A stretch of DNA of 64,000 bases from Nemania diffusa (taxonomy: Eukaryota; Ascomycota; Sordariomycetes; Xylariales; Xylariaceae): contig JBBPUQ010000003.1 in assembly GCA_038501195.1 (NCBI GenBank), forward strand, positions 5,796,501-5,860,500, in the 5' to 3' direction. Position numbers and translations under genes: made by a program. Of the stretch, positions 23,201 through 33,568 are shown in pieces (position 1 is the first letter of the stretch; each line of letters begins with the position of its first letter). The notes under the pieces were generated by a model. That model was not told where the DNA came from. It searched no databases and was given only the letters and a program-made list of their open reading frames with translations.

Positions 23201-23761
23201 ATATTGCGTATAGTATATAGTACTGTCGCACACGGACGGGTAGCGTATACTTCACAGCCGACTTATAATCATTTATGACTCGCAAACCGCTCACCTACAT
23301 ATTACATTACACTAGGTTAGGTATCTAGATCAACAATATCCCTAGTACCAACATGTTACCAATGACACAGAGTGCATCTTCACAATATCAGCTGTCTCCA
23401 TCCGAGAAATCCACGGTTGTCTGGCCCTAGCTGGTTGGCTTGGCTAGCCACCCCTCGCCCAATTCAAACTCCTTTTAGACATAGTGACCTACATAAACAC
23501 CTCTCTCTCTCTACCCGCGTAATAACAAGATCTAAATCCCCTATATTTATTTGTAGTGTACATACATACGTATGTATAAAGCATGCGTAAGTCGAGAGGC
23601 AAAGACTCAAAAGATCGGGCCCCCTGTGGATAATGGGATAAGCGCATGATCCTAAACACCGCATCATGAACATGGAGATGTCATGGAGGTATCCAAACTC
23701 GGTGTGATCCGCATGATACCGGATGCTCCAGCAGCTTTTACAAGTGTGTGGCACAATTGAC

Positions 23762-23778
23762 TAGGTAGGTAGGTAGGT
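23762..23778. repeat. (TAGG)4 microsatellite
   Basis: Four tandem TAGG units. This is the purest instance of the word that is scattered over the whole 14-28 kb stretch. Confidence 0.85.
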
Positions 23779-24316
23779 TGCTGGGTTGAGTTGCAAGGTG
23801 AACAGCCCAAAAACGGCAGAGCGCGGCCTATCTTAGCTAGTATTCCAGAACATTTGGGCGCTTCGTCGATAGTGGCTCCATGTTCCGTTACGAGCCGTCC
23901 TAGCGCTATTCTTCACTGTTACAGTAGTAGCACTCACGATGCGTAGGAAGGCGAGTCAAAATGCCGGTGGTGATTCGTACGTCTTAAGTTTCGCCGAGCC
24001 TGGTTCTCAGATACTTAAATAGATAATGTACACATACGCTCAGGTAGTCCTTTGGATACGACAGCGACGGCGATCTGTTACTACATGGATCTTAGCAACC
24101 AATGACACCCATACCAGGTAGTATATCTATGTAGATAGATACAGAATACTACCTACGTATATACCCTACTTAGTACTATAAGTAGTATACTTGTACATCC
24201 AGCGCCAATAAATAGCAAATAGCCAATACAGGACAAGGACACAAACCGGTTGTTTCGGGTGTCCTTCACAGGCGTTCGAATGGCGTTCAGGATTTTGGGT
24301 ATCCGCCCTACACCAA

Positions 24317-24352
24317 ACCAGCCAGCCAACCAGCCAGCCAACCAACCAACCA
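24317..24352. repeat. CCAG/CCAA tetranucleotide repeat
   Basis: About nine tandem tetramers mix CCAG and CCAA. On the minus strand they create artefactual frames with repeated Gly-Trp-Leu-Ala, which should not be read as protein. Confidence 0.85.
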
Positions 24353-26778
24353 CTGACGTCTTCCAATGACGAGTAGTCTGCAACATGCACATGCTTCTGA
24401 CTGACTTACTGGTGAGATTCCCAAATAAATGCCAGGCACTAACGAGGGATGTCGGCGACTCGAACTGTATCTAACCATAGTATCTGACTTATACACACCA
24501 CTTACACCTCCTACACCTACGATAACTATACATACGTACACAACCCTAAATACCAAACGGCATTTCTCACTCCCTTGCGACACATCTGACCATTTTAGTG
24601 ACAGCCCGTCCAATCATGCCGTCAGAACTATCACACAATATGGAACGGGCGTCCGCTGGGACCAGCCGATACCCCCGTACAGTACAGCATACCAACTCTA
24701 GTAATTACTACGACATGCACCGGATTCCTTACCCAGATACCTAGACAGATGACACCAAGTTGCATAATCTTAGACCTACGTCAAGTTCTGATCAAACCAA
24801 ATGTAAACCACCCTATTCACCACAGCAGCAATTCCCCCCGGGCGTTTCAGTTTCGCCTACATAGGCTACATAGGGGCAACCGACCCGAGTCGATATACCT
24901 ACCTACCCAATCAACACCATACCGGTATGTAGATAGTTATCTAGTTATTTATTTATTTATCTCATCGACCTTCTGTCTTACCCGATAAGTGCGACGTCAG
25001 CCTTGGCGGTTTGCGGCAATGCGAGTACGAGAGGAAGCGGTGGCATTCTCGAAACATGATTCACTCGTATTACTACCAACATGCCAAATATGAGTTGGTG
25101 ATTTGATACTTGATTGACGTGGAAACCCCGGCAGCGCCTAATTCGACCCGAGAAAATATAAATAAAACAAAGACAATACGGTAGGTATTCGTTATTCCCT
25201 GCAAGGCATGACCACCGACTTCCCCAGACCTCTGAGCAGGTGTCCAGGTAGTAAGCCCTGACCAATCTAATTATACTCTGTACAACTATGTAGATAGAGT
25301 ATTCAAGCTATGTAGGAGATACGTCTATAGATCGTCCTCCCTGGCGTACTAAGTGTCTGCAAGTATGTAGAGTCCGGGATTAATAGAATCGTACATGTTT
25401 CAACTTTGCCCATTGTTTTCCCGACCCGACTCAGGTGAGAATTCCATCCTGAATCACTTAGCTATACGTACGTACATCCTCCATACAGAATAAGTACATA
25501 CTTACATACTTACCTATCTAGATCCCCAGATCGGAGATGAAAGGTCACATCGCCTACCCAACTCGTCCGTGCAAGCATTACCTATAACGCAGGAGCAGGC
25601 GGCCGGGCTCTTGATTTTCCAAACCCGTCAAAGCTCACATTCTCTCCGCGGCACCGCCACTTCCGGAACCCATCGCCTCCTTTGTCATTTCTCAATGGTG
25701 ATCGCTGCGTCTAGGTACCTATTCCCTAGGGCAGCCCTCTCAGCATTTGCCAACGTAATGCAACCAGAGGCATCATGCCGTGTCTGTAGATCACCTACCA
25801 GAATGCCAATACGTACGTAAATAGCAATTACGATCCCTAACGGCGAATAGGCATTTCGTTTGGGTCTTCTTTCACGTGACCTACGTTTCTATATCCCCGA
25901 CATGTTTTGAGACAAACTCTGTCCATCTATCTAGGTATCTGGCGCGACAGTGCTCGTGTTTATACACTTTCTTCAAACTCATGATCCGATCACACCAAAC
26001 GCCGTTTTACACGCGAGATCCCGCCCAATTATCCCTTTTCCACCGTGGCGGGATGCTGCTCCTTCGCGACGAGTGAAATGGGGGTCGGCGTTTAGTGTGA
26101 TCGCTCAGCGGCACGCTGGGTTGAGTATCGAACGCCAGCGACACTCGGCTGAAAGCAGCCGCAAGCCTCCCTGCCCCCCCCCTAATCAAGGGCAAACATG
26201 GGCATACCAAAAGCCTCTATCCCACCCGCGCCTCGGTCAAACCCCATCCTGAATGTTACTACACGGACGGTGTGCGCGCTTGGACCGTGCTGGGAATCCG
26301 TGCCCGCCTTCGCAGGAGGAAGGTAGTAGTAGTAGTTTCACTGGGTGCTGCATGTATAACGTAAGCAGACTGGTCAAATGCCAAATGCCAATCCATTGGT
26401 ATCGACCTAATTTTCTCTGCTGGAAACTATCGAGCGAATCCTCAGCTGTCATCTGCACTGCGCGTTTAGTCATGCCACTACCTTACGTCCGCCGTGTGAT
26501 TCGACCGACATACGTGTTTTCCTTTGGCAGCACAGGTCAATAGGTAGGTGACCGGTAGGTATCGGATATCATCACATTTCATTAAACCCACGTCATACCT
26601 ACTCCACGATAACTTCCAGTCAAGTCCCCGATATGGCGGCCACCATCACACCAATGAGCAGCGCACCACCAGCAGTATGTGTGCGTATGTATGTGCATGG
26701 CCAGCTACTCCACAGCGTATGCCTCAACTGCGCGATAGACGCACCCCAAGTCTCAGGGCTGCGTCTCGCATCTTTCAG

Positions 26779-26805
26779 CTTGCGGTCGGCTTGCGGTCGG
26801 CTTGC
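26779..26805. repeat. Tandem 11-mer, two and a half copies
   Basis: The unit CTTGCGGTCGG is repeated twice exactly and followed by a partial CTTGC. It is GC-rich against a more AT-rich flank and lies in no accepted gene. Confidence 0.8.
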
Positions 26806-28398
26806 TTAAGTGCGAGCTATTCGGCAATGTAGGTACCTATCAATTGCAGAAAGAGGAAGTTAGGAGTCAGCCCCGATATTGCGCATGCTTTGCAGTGTTT
26901 GGGGCTGTACATTTGTTTGGCAACACCGTGTTTATACGAGATCGGATGTAGCACAGTTGACAGGTCTATTTGACGGGTCATGTCAAGTTGACAGCAATGT
27001 GGTCGCTAGGGGGGTATGATAATAATGAGTAAAGTTCGCCACGTTCGAATAAAGCACTTAAGCTAATGTGCTTTTATTTCCTTCCCCTTGTCAGTGAAGC
27101 CCTCTCATGCGACCTTATTTCATGTCTATTACCTTAACTACAGCCTTAAAATGTATCAAACTTTCTTGTAGTAGAGTTAAGGTATGCCGGTTGAACGCCG
27201 AGAAGTTACAGTCTGTCCCGGAAGCTAATAGTCCCACGTGGGCTGAGGCAATACTGCGTTAACTCAAGAGATTTAGACTTATCGAATGAATCACCGTATC
27301 TAGATTATTCACGATAAGCGATAAGCAATCCATAATTGAGTGAAATTACCAATAGAGGAACACACTGTTGCCAGTCTAGTTAAGGGGTTGTTCTCTCAGG
27401 GGCCGACGTGAGCAAGTTGATTGATACTTTTGAACATGCTATCCTCGAAGAGATCAGTGTCGTAAGATCTCACACGAAATATCCTACTTGTTATAGTTTC
27501 GCATCGGTAGCGACGGGCTTCGGGTATAGCTTTATAGTACGAAGGCAAGAGAAGAGAATTTAGAGTATGCGACAGCATGCTACCGGTACCACTCCCATCA
27601 CATCTAGGTGCTTTAGTATCATATCGGGCCTATCCTAGAGCTTTCGGTTTCTATATTTTTGATGTTAGTCTCAAAGTCTTTGTCTATTAATGATGAGGTT
27701 ATGTTCTATTGCGTAACCTAACTCATCTCAAACTCTAAGCTACCTACTCTTTGCCTTTTGGGAGTGGTGTATGAAGACTTTCAACCTCTGGACCGGAGTG
27801 TTTGGATACAAAGGATGAACAACCAGAATGAAAGCCTCGAGGGCCAAAAGTTGTACACTCTGAAAATATAGTCTCTCTTTTTAAGCGGTAGCTCAACTTC
27901 AAGGTTGGCATCACATACTAATAATATCAATTGCAATTACGTGTACGTGAAAACTCAATGTTAGGTTATAGATTGCAACAGAGCAATATTAGTCATAAGG
28001 TCTTATGAGTCAGGCCGTAGCATATGATCTACGTAGATCAGCTTTATAGAGCTTGTAAATTTTCATTATAATTCAGCACTTAGGTCGTTCTTTCGGGCCT
28101 GTAACAAAATTTTCGGTGTCGGATTCTATATATACCTAGGTTTAGAAAGTGCGTATGGAGACCAGTGCGCATGAATATGTTTTCTCTTTGTTTAGTTAAG
28201 AACTTTGCTACTACATATTCTCTCTCTATAATCTAGGCCATCGTAGAAAATCTTGTCTCTAAGGAAATAAGCCATGGTAGCGTGAAAGGTATTGAGCGTA
28301 CATACCTCGTACGTTTTATGCCATAAAATATGAACTACATTTCAACAGCTGAGAAGAAGCCCAACCGCTATAGAACAACTTAGGCATTCCCGCTAACA

Positions 28399-30107
28399 TT
28401 AATAAGACTTTCCAGCTATCGAACTCTGCACATCTCTCACCATCACGGGCATCGACGTATCTGGCGTTAGATCCATAAACCTCCTCGACCCCGCAGGTTG
28501 CTCCGGGCCCCCATCAGGGAGCTTCATGTCGTACTTAGTGATGAGGCAAATGAGCATCAGCTTGATAGTGACATCGGCCATGAAGCGTCCCGGGCAGGCG
28601 TGTCGACCTCCACCCCAATCGAAGGCATCCTCCGCCGTGTATGCGAACTGGAACTTGCCCAGGTTGTTTAATTCGCGGCGCCTCTCCCAGCGCTTGCCAT
28701 AGAACGTGTCGGCATCGGGGATCGAGGGTCTCGATGGGTCTGTATTATAGCACAGGTTGGGAAACGACACGATGGTTCCCGCGGGAATGCGTAGGCCATC
28801 TTCAAACGTATAGGGGGTCATGGCGAAGCGCTGGACGGTGGCTATGACCGGTAGTTACTCGCTGATTAGTGGAAGGAAGCGAAGAATAAAGGGGTGAAAG
28901 AGGAGGGGGTAGTGCTGAACTGGCCACTCACTTTCCTGTAGCGGCTTCATCCGCAGTGTCTCTTTCATAAACGAATCCATCATTTTCAACTCCCCGAGCG
29001 CCTGGCGCGTCCACACGGGCGAGCCATTGAGCTCATTTTGCGACACGCGTTGGATCTCCTCGCGAATTTCATTCAAGGCGAAGGGTGTGCAGAGCAGGGC
29101 GAGGAGCGACTGCAGCGCGATAAACGAAGTGCCGTATGTGGAGGCAAACATGAAGATGAAAAGACTCTGCACCATCTCGTCGGGCGTGACGCTCTTGCCG
29201 CTCGCGCGATAGTTGTCCATGACCCATTGGATGAAGTCGTCGTGCTTCTCGGCCCCCGCATCGTCGGTCGCATAGGCGGCCTGCCGAGCCTCGAGAACGG
29301 GGCGTACGAGCTCGGCGGCCTCGCGACGCACTTCGTTAACCAGAGCCAGCTCCGGGTTCAGGTAGTATGCCGTCCAGTAGAAAGAGGGGTAATACTTCTT
29401 CTGAACAGCGGCCTGAGCGGCGAGGACACGAGTGATGTATTTCATGGCGATGGCGGGCCATGCCTCGCAGAGCTCGGGCCCAACCATGACGCGCGCCGAC
29501 ATTTGGGAAAACAGCTCCAGTATCTTTGGGTATATGACGACCGATGTCCAGTCCGGGCAAGCCGGCATCGCCTCTTTTGCGGCTCGGAAACACAGCGTCT
29601 GCATGGGCTCTATGAGGCTATTCAATGCGCCGTTGAGTTCTACCCGGGTACTAATTTGGACCTCATTCGTGATTAGAGGGCCGCCGAGTTTGCATATCAC
29701 TGAGGTCTGAAATGCCCTAGTCAGAGGGACAAATTCGGAGAGATCAATAGAAAGGTATGTTAACCTCGTTTAGAACAGCTGGAAGGCTCAGCTTCTCCTG
29801 CGGCGCCTCCCTGAGTTCATCCATATACTTGATAGGTAGGAAGACACGGAGTCGGCTAGGATTCCGGATATCCTGTATGCAAAATGGCTGCTCGTGCCTT
29901 GTGTGCTATATACATGATTACCAGTCACTGCACCAAAGAGAGACCACAACGAAGAGTTCTCACCAGATCATAGCCTTTTCTGAGAAGACTTCCGGGGTCA
30001 CTTGTGTATAGCTCTCCTGAGTTATCCCCATCAAACTCGACAAGCGGTATGCCCGACGGCGACTTGGCTGGCGAAACTTTGCCCCAGAAGCTCTGGAGCA
30101 TAGACAT
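28399..30107 (-). CDS. Cytochrome P450 monooxygenase
   Basis: Heme-thiolate oxygenase, 500 aa as assembled. Exons: 29964-30107, 29765-29905, 28932-29706 and 28399-28841, all joined in frame. Donors are GTGAGA, the weak GTTAAC, and GTGAGT. The heme-binding motif FDWGGGRHACPG places the ligand Cys at about residue 436. The ExxR pair is E344-R347 in ETLR. The I-helix reads FASTYGTS instead of the usual AGxDT core, as in some fungal P450s. The N-terminus reads SGIPLVEFDG, the usual position about 20-30 residues after the membrane anchor, yet no hydrophobic anchor lies upstream in this exon. A first exon with the anchor may therefore be missing, and a TAG acceptor-like site lies upstream near 30122. 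The gene stands alone in AT-rich DNA; substrate unknown. Confidence 0.88.
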
Positions 30108-32812
30108 TTCGGTTATATTGACTAGCTTGTACGAGTCGGGGGAGCAGTAGATCGAAAAAAACAAACTGTACTTTTAATAAAGAAGTAAATAAATAAACAA
30201 ACAAAGCTTCTGGTATGTATATGTATACGTATTTTTATTGTAGCGGATGTTTTAATATCAATTTATAATAATACCCGTGGCCGTATTTATCATTTTAGTA
30301 CATGTCATTTATTACTAATAAGTATGTGAACAGTCTGAAGCCGTCCTACATCTTCTGCCGCCCATTGGCAGAAATGAAGGCGGCTGTGCAATATAAATAC
30401 CCCTGCCCCTATTCTCATTTATTGTTAAGCTTGGTTTCGTTCACTCAAAGCAGTGATTTTAGGCCACTTCAAAATATGGCAATAATGCCTTCGAGGAGGA
30501 GAAGCCCCTGAGCAAGATCCATGCCACCAAAGGCGTGACAACTATAATAAACGATCATTCCCATCGGCATAGGCTATATGGGTAGTGAGTATCTAGTTCT
30601 CTACTATGCTTACTATGTAGCCCTGCTTCGGTTAACTATTGGATTGGGGGACTGGCTCTAGGTCTCCATGGGTACCGTGGCGCTGTTCATGCTGAGCAGC
30701 GGCACATTGATATACTATCTAAGGCGCCTACTTGAATTTGGTAATAAGAGATACCTACTACTGACGCGCTCGTCCCACATGTTTAGTTGAACTCATCATC
30801 TCGGAATTGATGCCCCCAGTCGGCTGGTGGTGACTAGTCACGTCGGCCTTATCCTCTCCCATCTAGCAAGGAATGCCACCGGGCGGGAGTCTGCAAACCG
30901 GACGTCCGCTGCCTCCTTCTTTTTAAATTTTATGAGCATGATCGTCGTCTACCAGTTCTTAGATCACTCGTCTCCCTATCAAGCAATAATTGAATAATTG
31001 CCCTTTAAAGTACGAATGAATGTCCACAACGTTAGCTTTGACCTTCGAAAAATTATTTTAATCATGGAGCCAGGTAGTGATTCTGCACCCAGTCGGTATT
31101 TCCTTCAACTGAGTTTCATTTATTCTATCCAGCTTTACAAGTTACGGCCCTCCCAAGTTTAAAGCGAATCGCATACGTATTATTTCGTAGCTCTAAGCTC
31201 TGGGGCTCTAGGTTCTGTTCCTCGCAGCGTCGGACAACGATTTTGAGTAAATCGCTAGGGTACTGAACGGGGAAGAATTCAAATGATGTTCAATATTATT
31301 CTCCACGATGCCGAGATTGATCCGAAAAATTTGGGGTTGTTGTAGGATAGATGACGCCGAAATAACGAATTTGGTAGGCGGAGGTAAAACAGTTGACCGA
31401 GGGATGCCCGTTCAAACTTTTAATATTTGATTATAAACATCCAGGCCATTGATACTTTTGGTGCTTTCCCCAGTCTTAGCTAAATAATAGTGATTCCTAG
31501 GCACTCATTGGCTAATTAAATATTAGTGTTCTGGTACTGCGTTAGAGCTAAGCAAAATCAATTGCTACACGTCGTGACCCAATCGTTATCTCGGCTGGCA
31601 CAGGAACATCAAGGCCGAAAATATATTATGGCCCCAGTCGTAACCCTATCACGATATCCCTAGATTCGCTTCTGTGTATCTTAAGCTGGTACTTAACGTC
31701 TGTTCGTTAATGGTGCGCTGGGTTGGGCTGGGGAAGACTATGCCGGACGTGGTGAGTCACGATTGCTGAACAACGTCTTTAACTTTACGCACGAACGCCT
31801 TCCATTGTCCCGGGACTTTCTTTAATTCACTTATTCATCAAGATGACTCCATGTCTCCTAGAGTGTGAAAGAATGAAGTCTTCCACAATTTCTGTTGATG
31901 AGGATAGCTCTGCAGTAGTTGGAGAATCTATGTAAGAGGTATGTCTTTATTATTTCTCTTAGATTCTTATTTAGAGGATTACGATTAGGTAGTACTAAGT
32001 TTGGGAAAAAATCAGGTAAGTATTAGTATGGCCTATACTAATACTTACTACAATAGCTTCATACTAATACTAGATACTAATTTTCCAGCCCTAGGCAGTA
32101 CAAGTGACATATACTCCGCAAGTGGAATTCTTCCTCGTTGCCTAAAGGCTGTGCCTAAAAACCTAGATTTAATTCAATTTTGCATACTATTCATAGATTT
32201 CAAAGACTGATGCAACATGGAGCAGATAAACTTCAAGCTGTGGCTCGGATGATAATATATATTCCCATCAGGGTGCCCCTTAACTAGAGGATCACGGTAG
32301 TACTCTCCCTTAAAAAGATTCATGATAAATGATCAAATCTATAGCTACACAATTCCGTCGCTCAGAGCATATTCTAGTCCCATATCGACCCACGGCGAAG
32401 ATTGCGTATTCCTCCGCAGGCTACACAGTCCAACCCTAGTCCAACCCTAGATAAAAATCAAATACGAAGAGATCAGCGTATAACCACACCCTCCAATAAA
32501 TAATAGTCGGCCTGGTATTACTAGCACAAACAATGCATGTTTCCTTCGGGTGAGTGCGTTGGCGTATTAAGTAGGGGCTGGTGGTTCCGATCTGTTGGTT
32601 GGTTGGTATATTTGACGCCAGGGGGGTCTCTGCGAAGCAGAGACCCCAGAGCCTCCCGAACGCCTTCCGAAGGGCATCAAGGGCGCACTATAGGCTAGGA
32701 TTTTCACTTGAGTTGTTCCGATTTGTGCTACGACAAGAGTATATATTCCATAACCCGGGCTGAAAAAGACCAAGGGAAAAGTTTAGCCCACGGACAGGAG
32801 ACGCTCATCAAG
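30108..32812. other. AT-rich intergenic stretch
   Basis: No gene is recognised between the P450 and the acetyltransferase. The first bases may hold a missing 5' exon of the P450. The DNA is AT-rich with many TAA/TTA words and scattered stops in all frames, as in decayed repeat DNA. Near its right end it has the hairpin element at 32623-32677. Confidence 0.5.
32623..32677. repeat. Perfect 11-bp hairpin followed by a second short hairpin
   Basis: GGGGTCTCTGC and GCAGAGACCCC are perfect complements separated by only GAA (32623-32647). About 15 bases later CCTTC-C-GAAGG (32663-32673) forms another small stem. The block is GC-rich inside AT-rich DNA, which suggests an inserted element. It lies about 140-190 bases upstream of the acetyltransferase ATG, so it may be in that gene's leader or promoter. 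It could be a mobile hairpin element, a transposon end or a structured RNA. Confidence 0.6.
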
Positions 32813-33568
32813 ATGTCGAAAACGTGGATTACGGTCATTACCACGCTACCCCAATCTCTCGGAGCCCAAGATGGATGCAAGGGTGATGATCCTAAGCCAG
32901 AGATCCAAACCGAGCGCCTAGTCATACGGCCACTTATTCAATCAGATCTCGTAGCCCTCCACCGGCTAAGGAGTCAGCCCGAGTTCATGAAGCACACGGG
33001 AAATGGACGTCCAGATTCAGATATCCGCGAAACACAAGCAAAATTAGACAGTCTTATCAACGCTCCTTCAAGCCCGGATGCGTTTCCCTTTTATACCTAT
33101 TTTGGTATCTTCCTAAAGACGACAGGAGAACTCATTGGGGACGGTGGCGTTCATAAATTGGCATCTCCCGCCTGCGGCTGGCCAGAGTTCGGCTGTAAAT
33201 TCGGAAGCGAGTATTGCGGCAGCGGATACGGCACAGAATTCCTCCGCGCGTTTACGGCGTGGTGGTGGGCCCTGCCGAGGTACCGTGAAGACGAAGTCGG
33301 CGGGCGGAAGCTTGTCCCCGTTCGGCTTCTAGTACATCCAGATTCAGTTATCGAGGCCCAGCTTGACGACGAACACATAGACGAGGACAAGCGGGCAGTC
33401 GAGCAGCTGTACGCCTGGATCACGCCTAGCAATTATGCGAGCCAGAGAATGGTGATCAAAACGGGTCTCGAGCATTTCACTACGTGGGAACATCCCGTCA
33501 AGAAAATTCCCGTGATGGGGTGGAGACACAGTTGCTACGGACGTTCTGTGTATCCTCCTAAACTTTGA
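32813..33568 (+). CDS. GNAT-family N-acetyltransferase (RimJ/RimL-like)
   Basis: Acetyl-CoA-dependent acetyltransferase of 251 aa in a single exon. The first in-frame ATG is at 32813; the frame upstream of it has no ATG. After a variable 30-residue N-terminus the domain begins TERLVIRPLIQSDL, typical of the RimJ/RimL type. It continues with the central strand TTGELIGDGGVH and the acetyl-CoA pyrophosphate loop YCGSGYGTEFL. It ends with the SNYASQRMVIKTGLEH segment, which matches the usual C-terminal N-x-x-S-x-x-x-x-x-K-x-G-F/L motif. A longer than usual insert (HPDSVIEAQLDDEHIDEDKR) precedes that motif. Substrate cannot be told. The gene is isolated in AT-rich DNA. Confidence 0.88.
   Translation: MSKTWITVITTLPQSLGAQDGCKGDDPKPEIQTERLVIRPLIQSDLVALHRLRSQPEFMKHTGNGRPDSDIRETQAKLDSLINAPSSPDAFPFYTYFGIFLKTTGELIGDGGVHKLASPACGWPEFGCKFGSEYCGSGYGTEFLRAFTAWWWALPRYREDEVGGRKLVPVRLLVHPDSVIEAQLDDEHIDEDKRAVEQLYAWITPSNYASQRMVIKTGLEHFTTWEHPVKKIPVMGWRHSCYGRSVYPPKL

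Larger units (their letters stand above)
14111..28398. other. 14-kb gene-empty stretch rich in TAGGTA/TACCTA words
   Basis: No open frame in this long stretch resembles a known protein or joins to one across splice sites. The longest frames (for example 17104-17559 and 18583-18879 on the minus strand) have irregular composition and are not accepted. The sequence is scattered with TAGGTA, CCTAGG, TACCTAC and GTATGTA words and short microsatellites, with no recognisable transposase or reverse transcriptase. The first few hundred bases should contain the promoter and leader of the cyclin gene. Small or intron-split orphan genes cannot be excluded by eye. Confidence 0.5.

Noticed and set aside
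24153..24613. Minus-strand frames with repeated Gly-Trp-Leu-Ala
   Set aside because: These are simply translations of the CCAG/CCAA tetranucleotide repeat.
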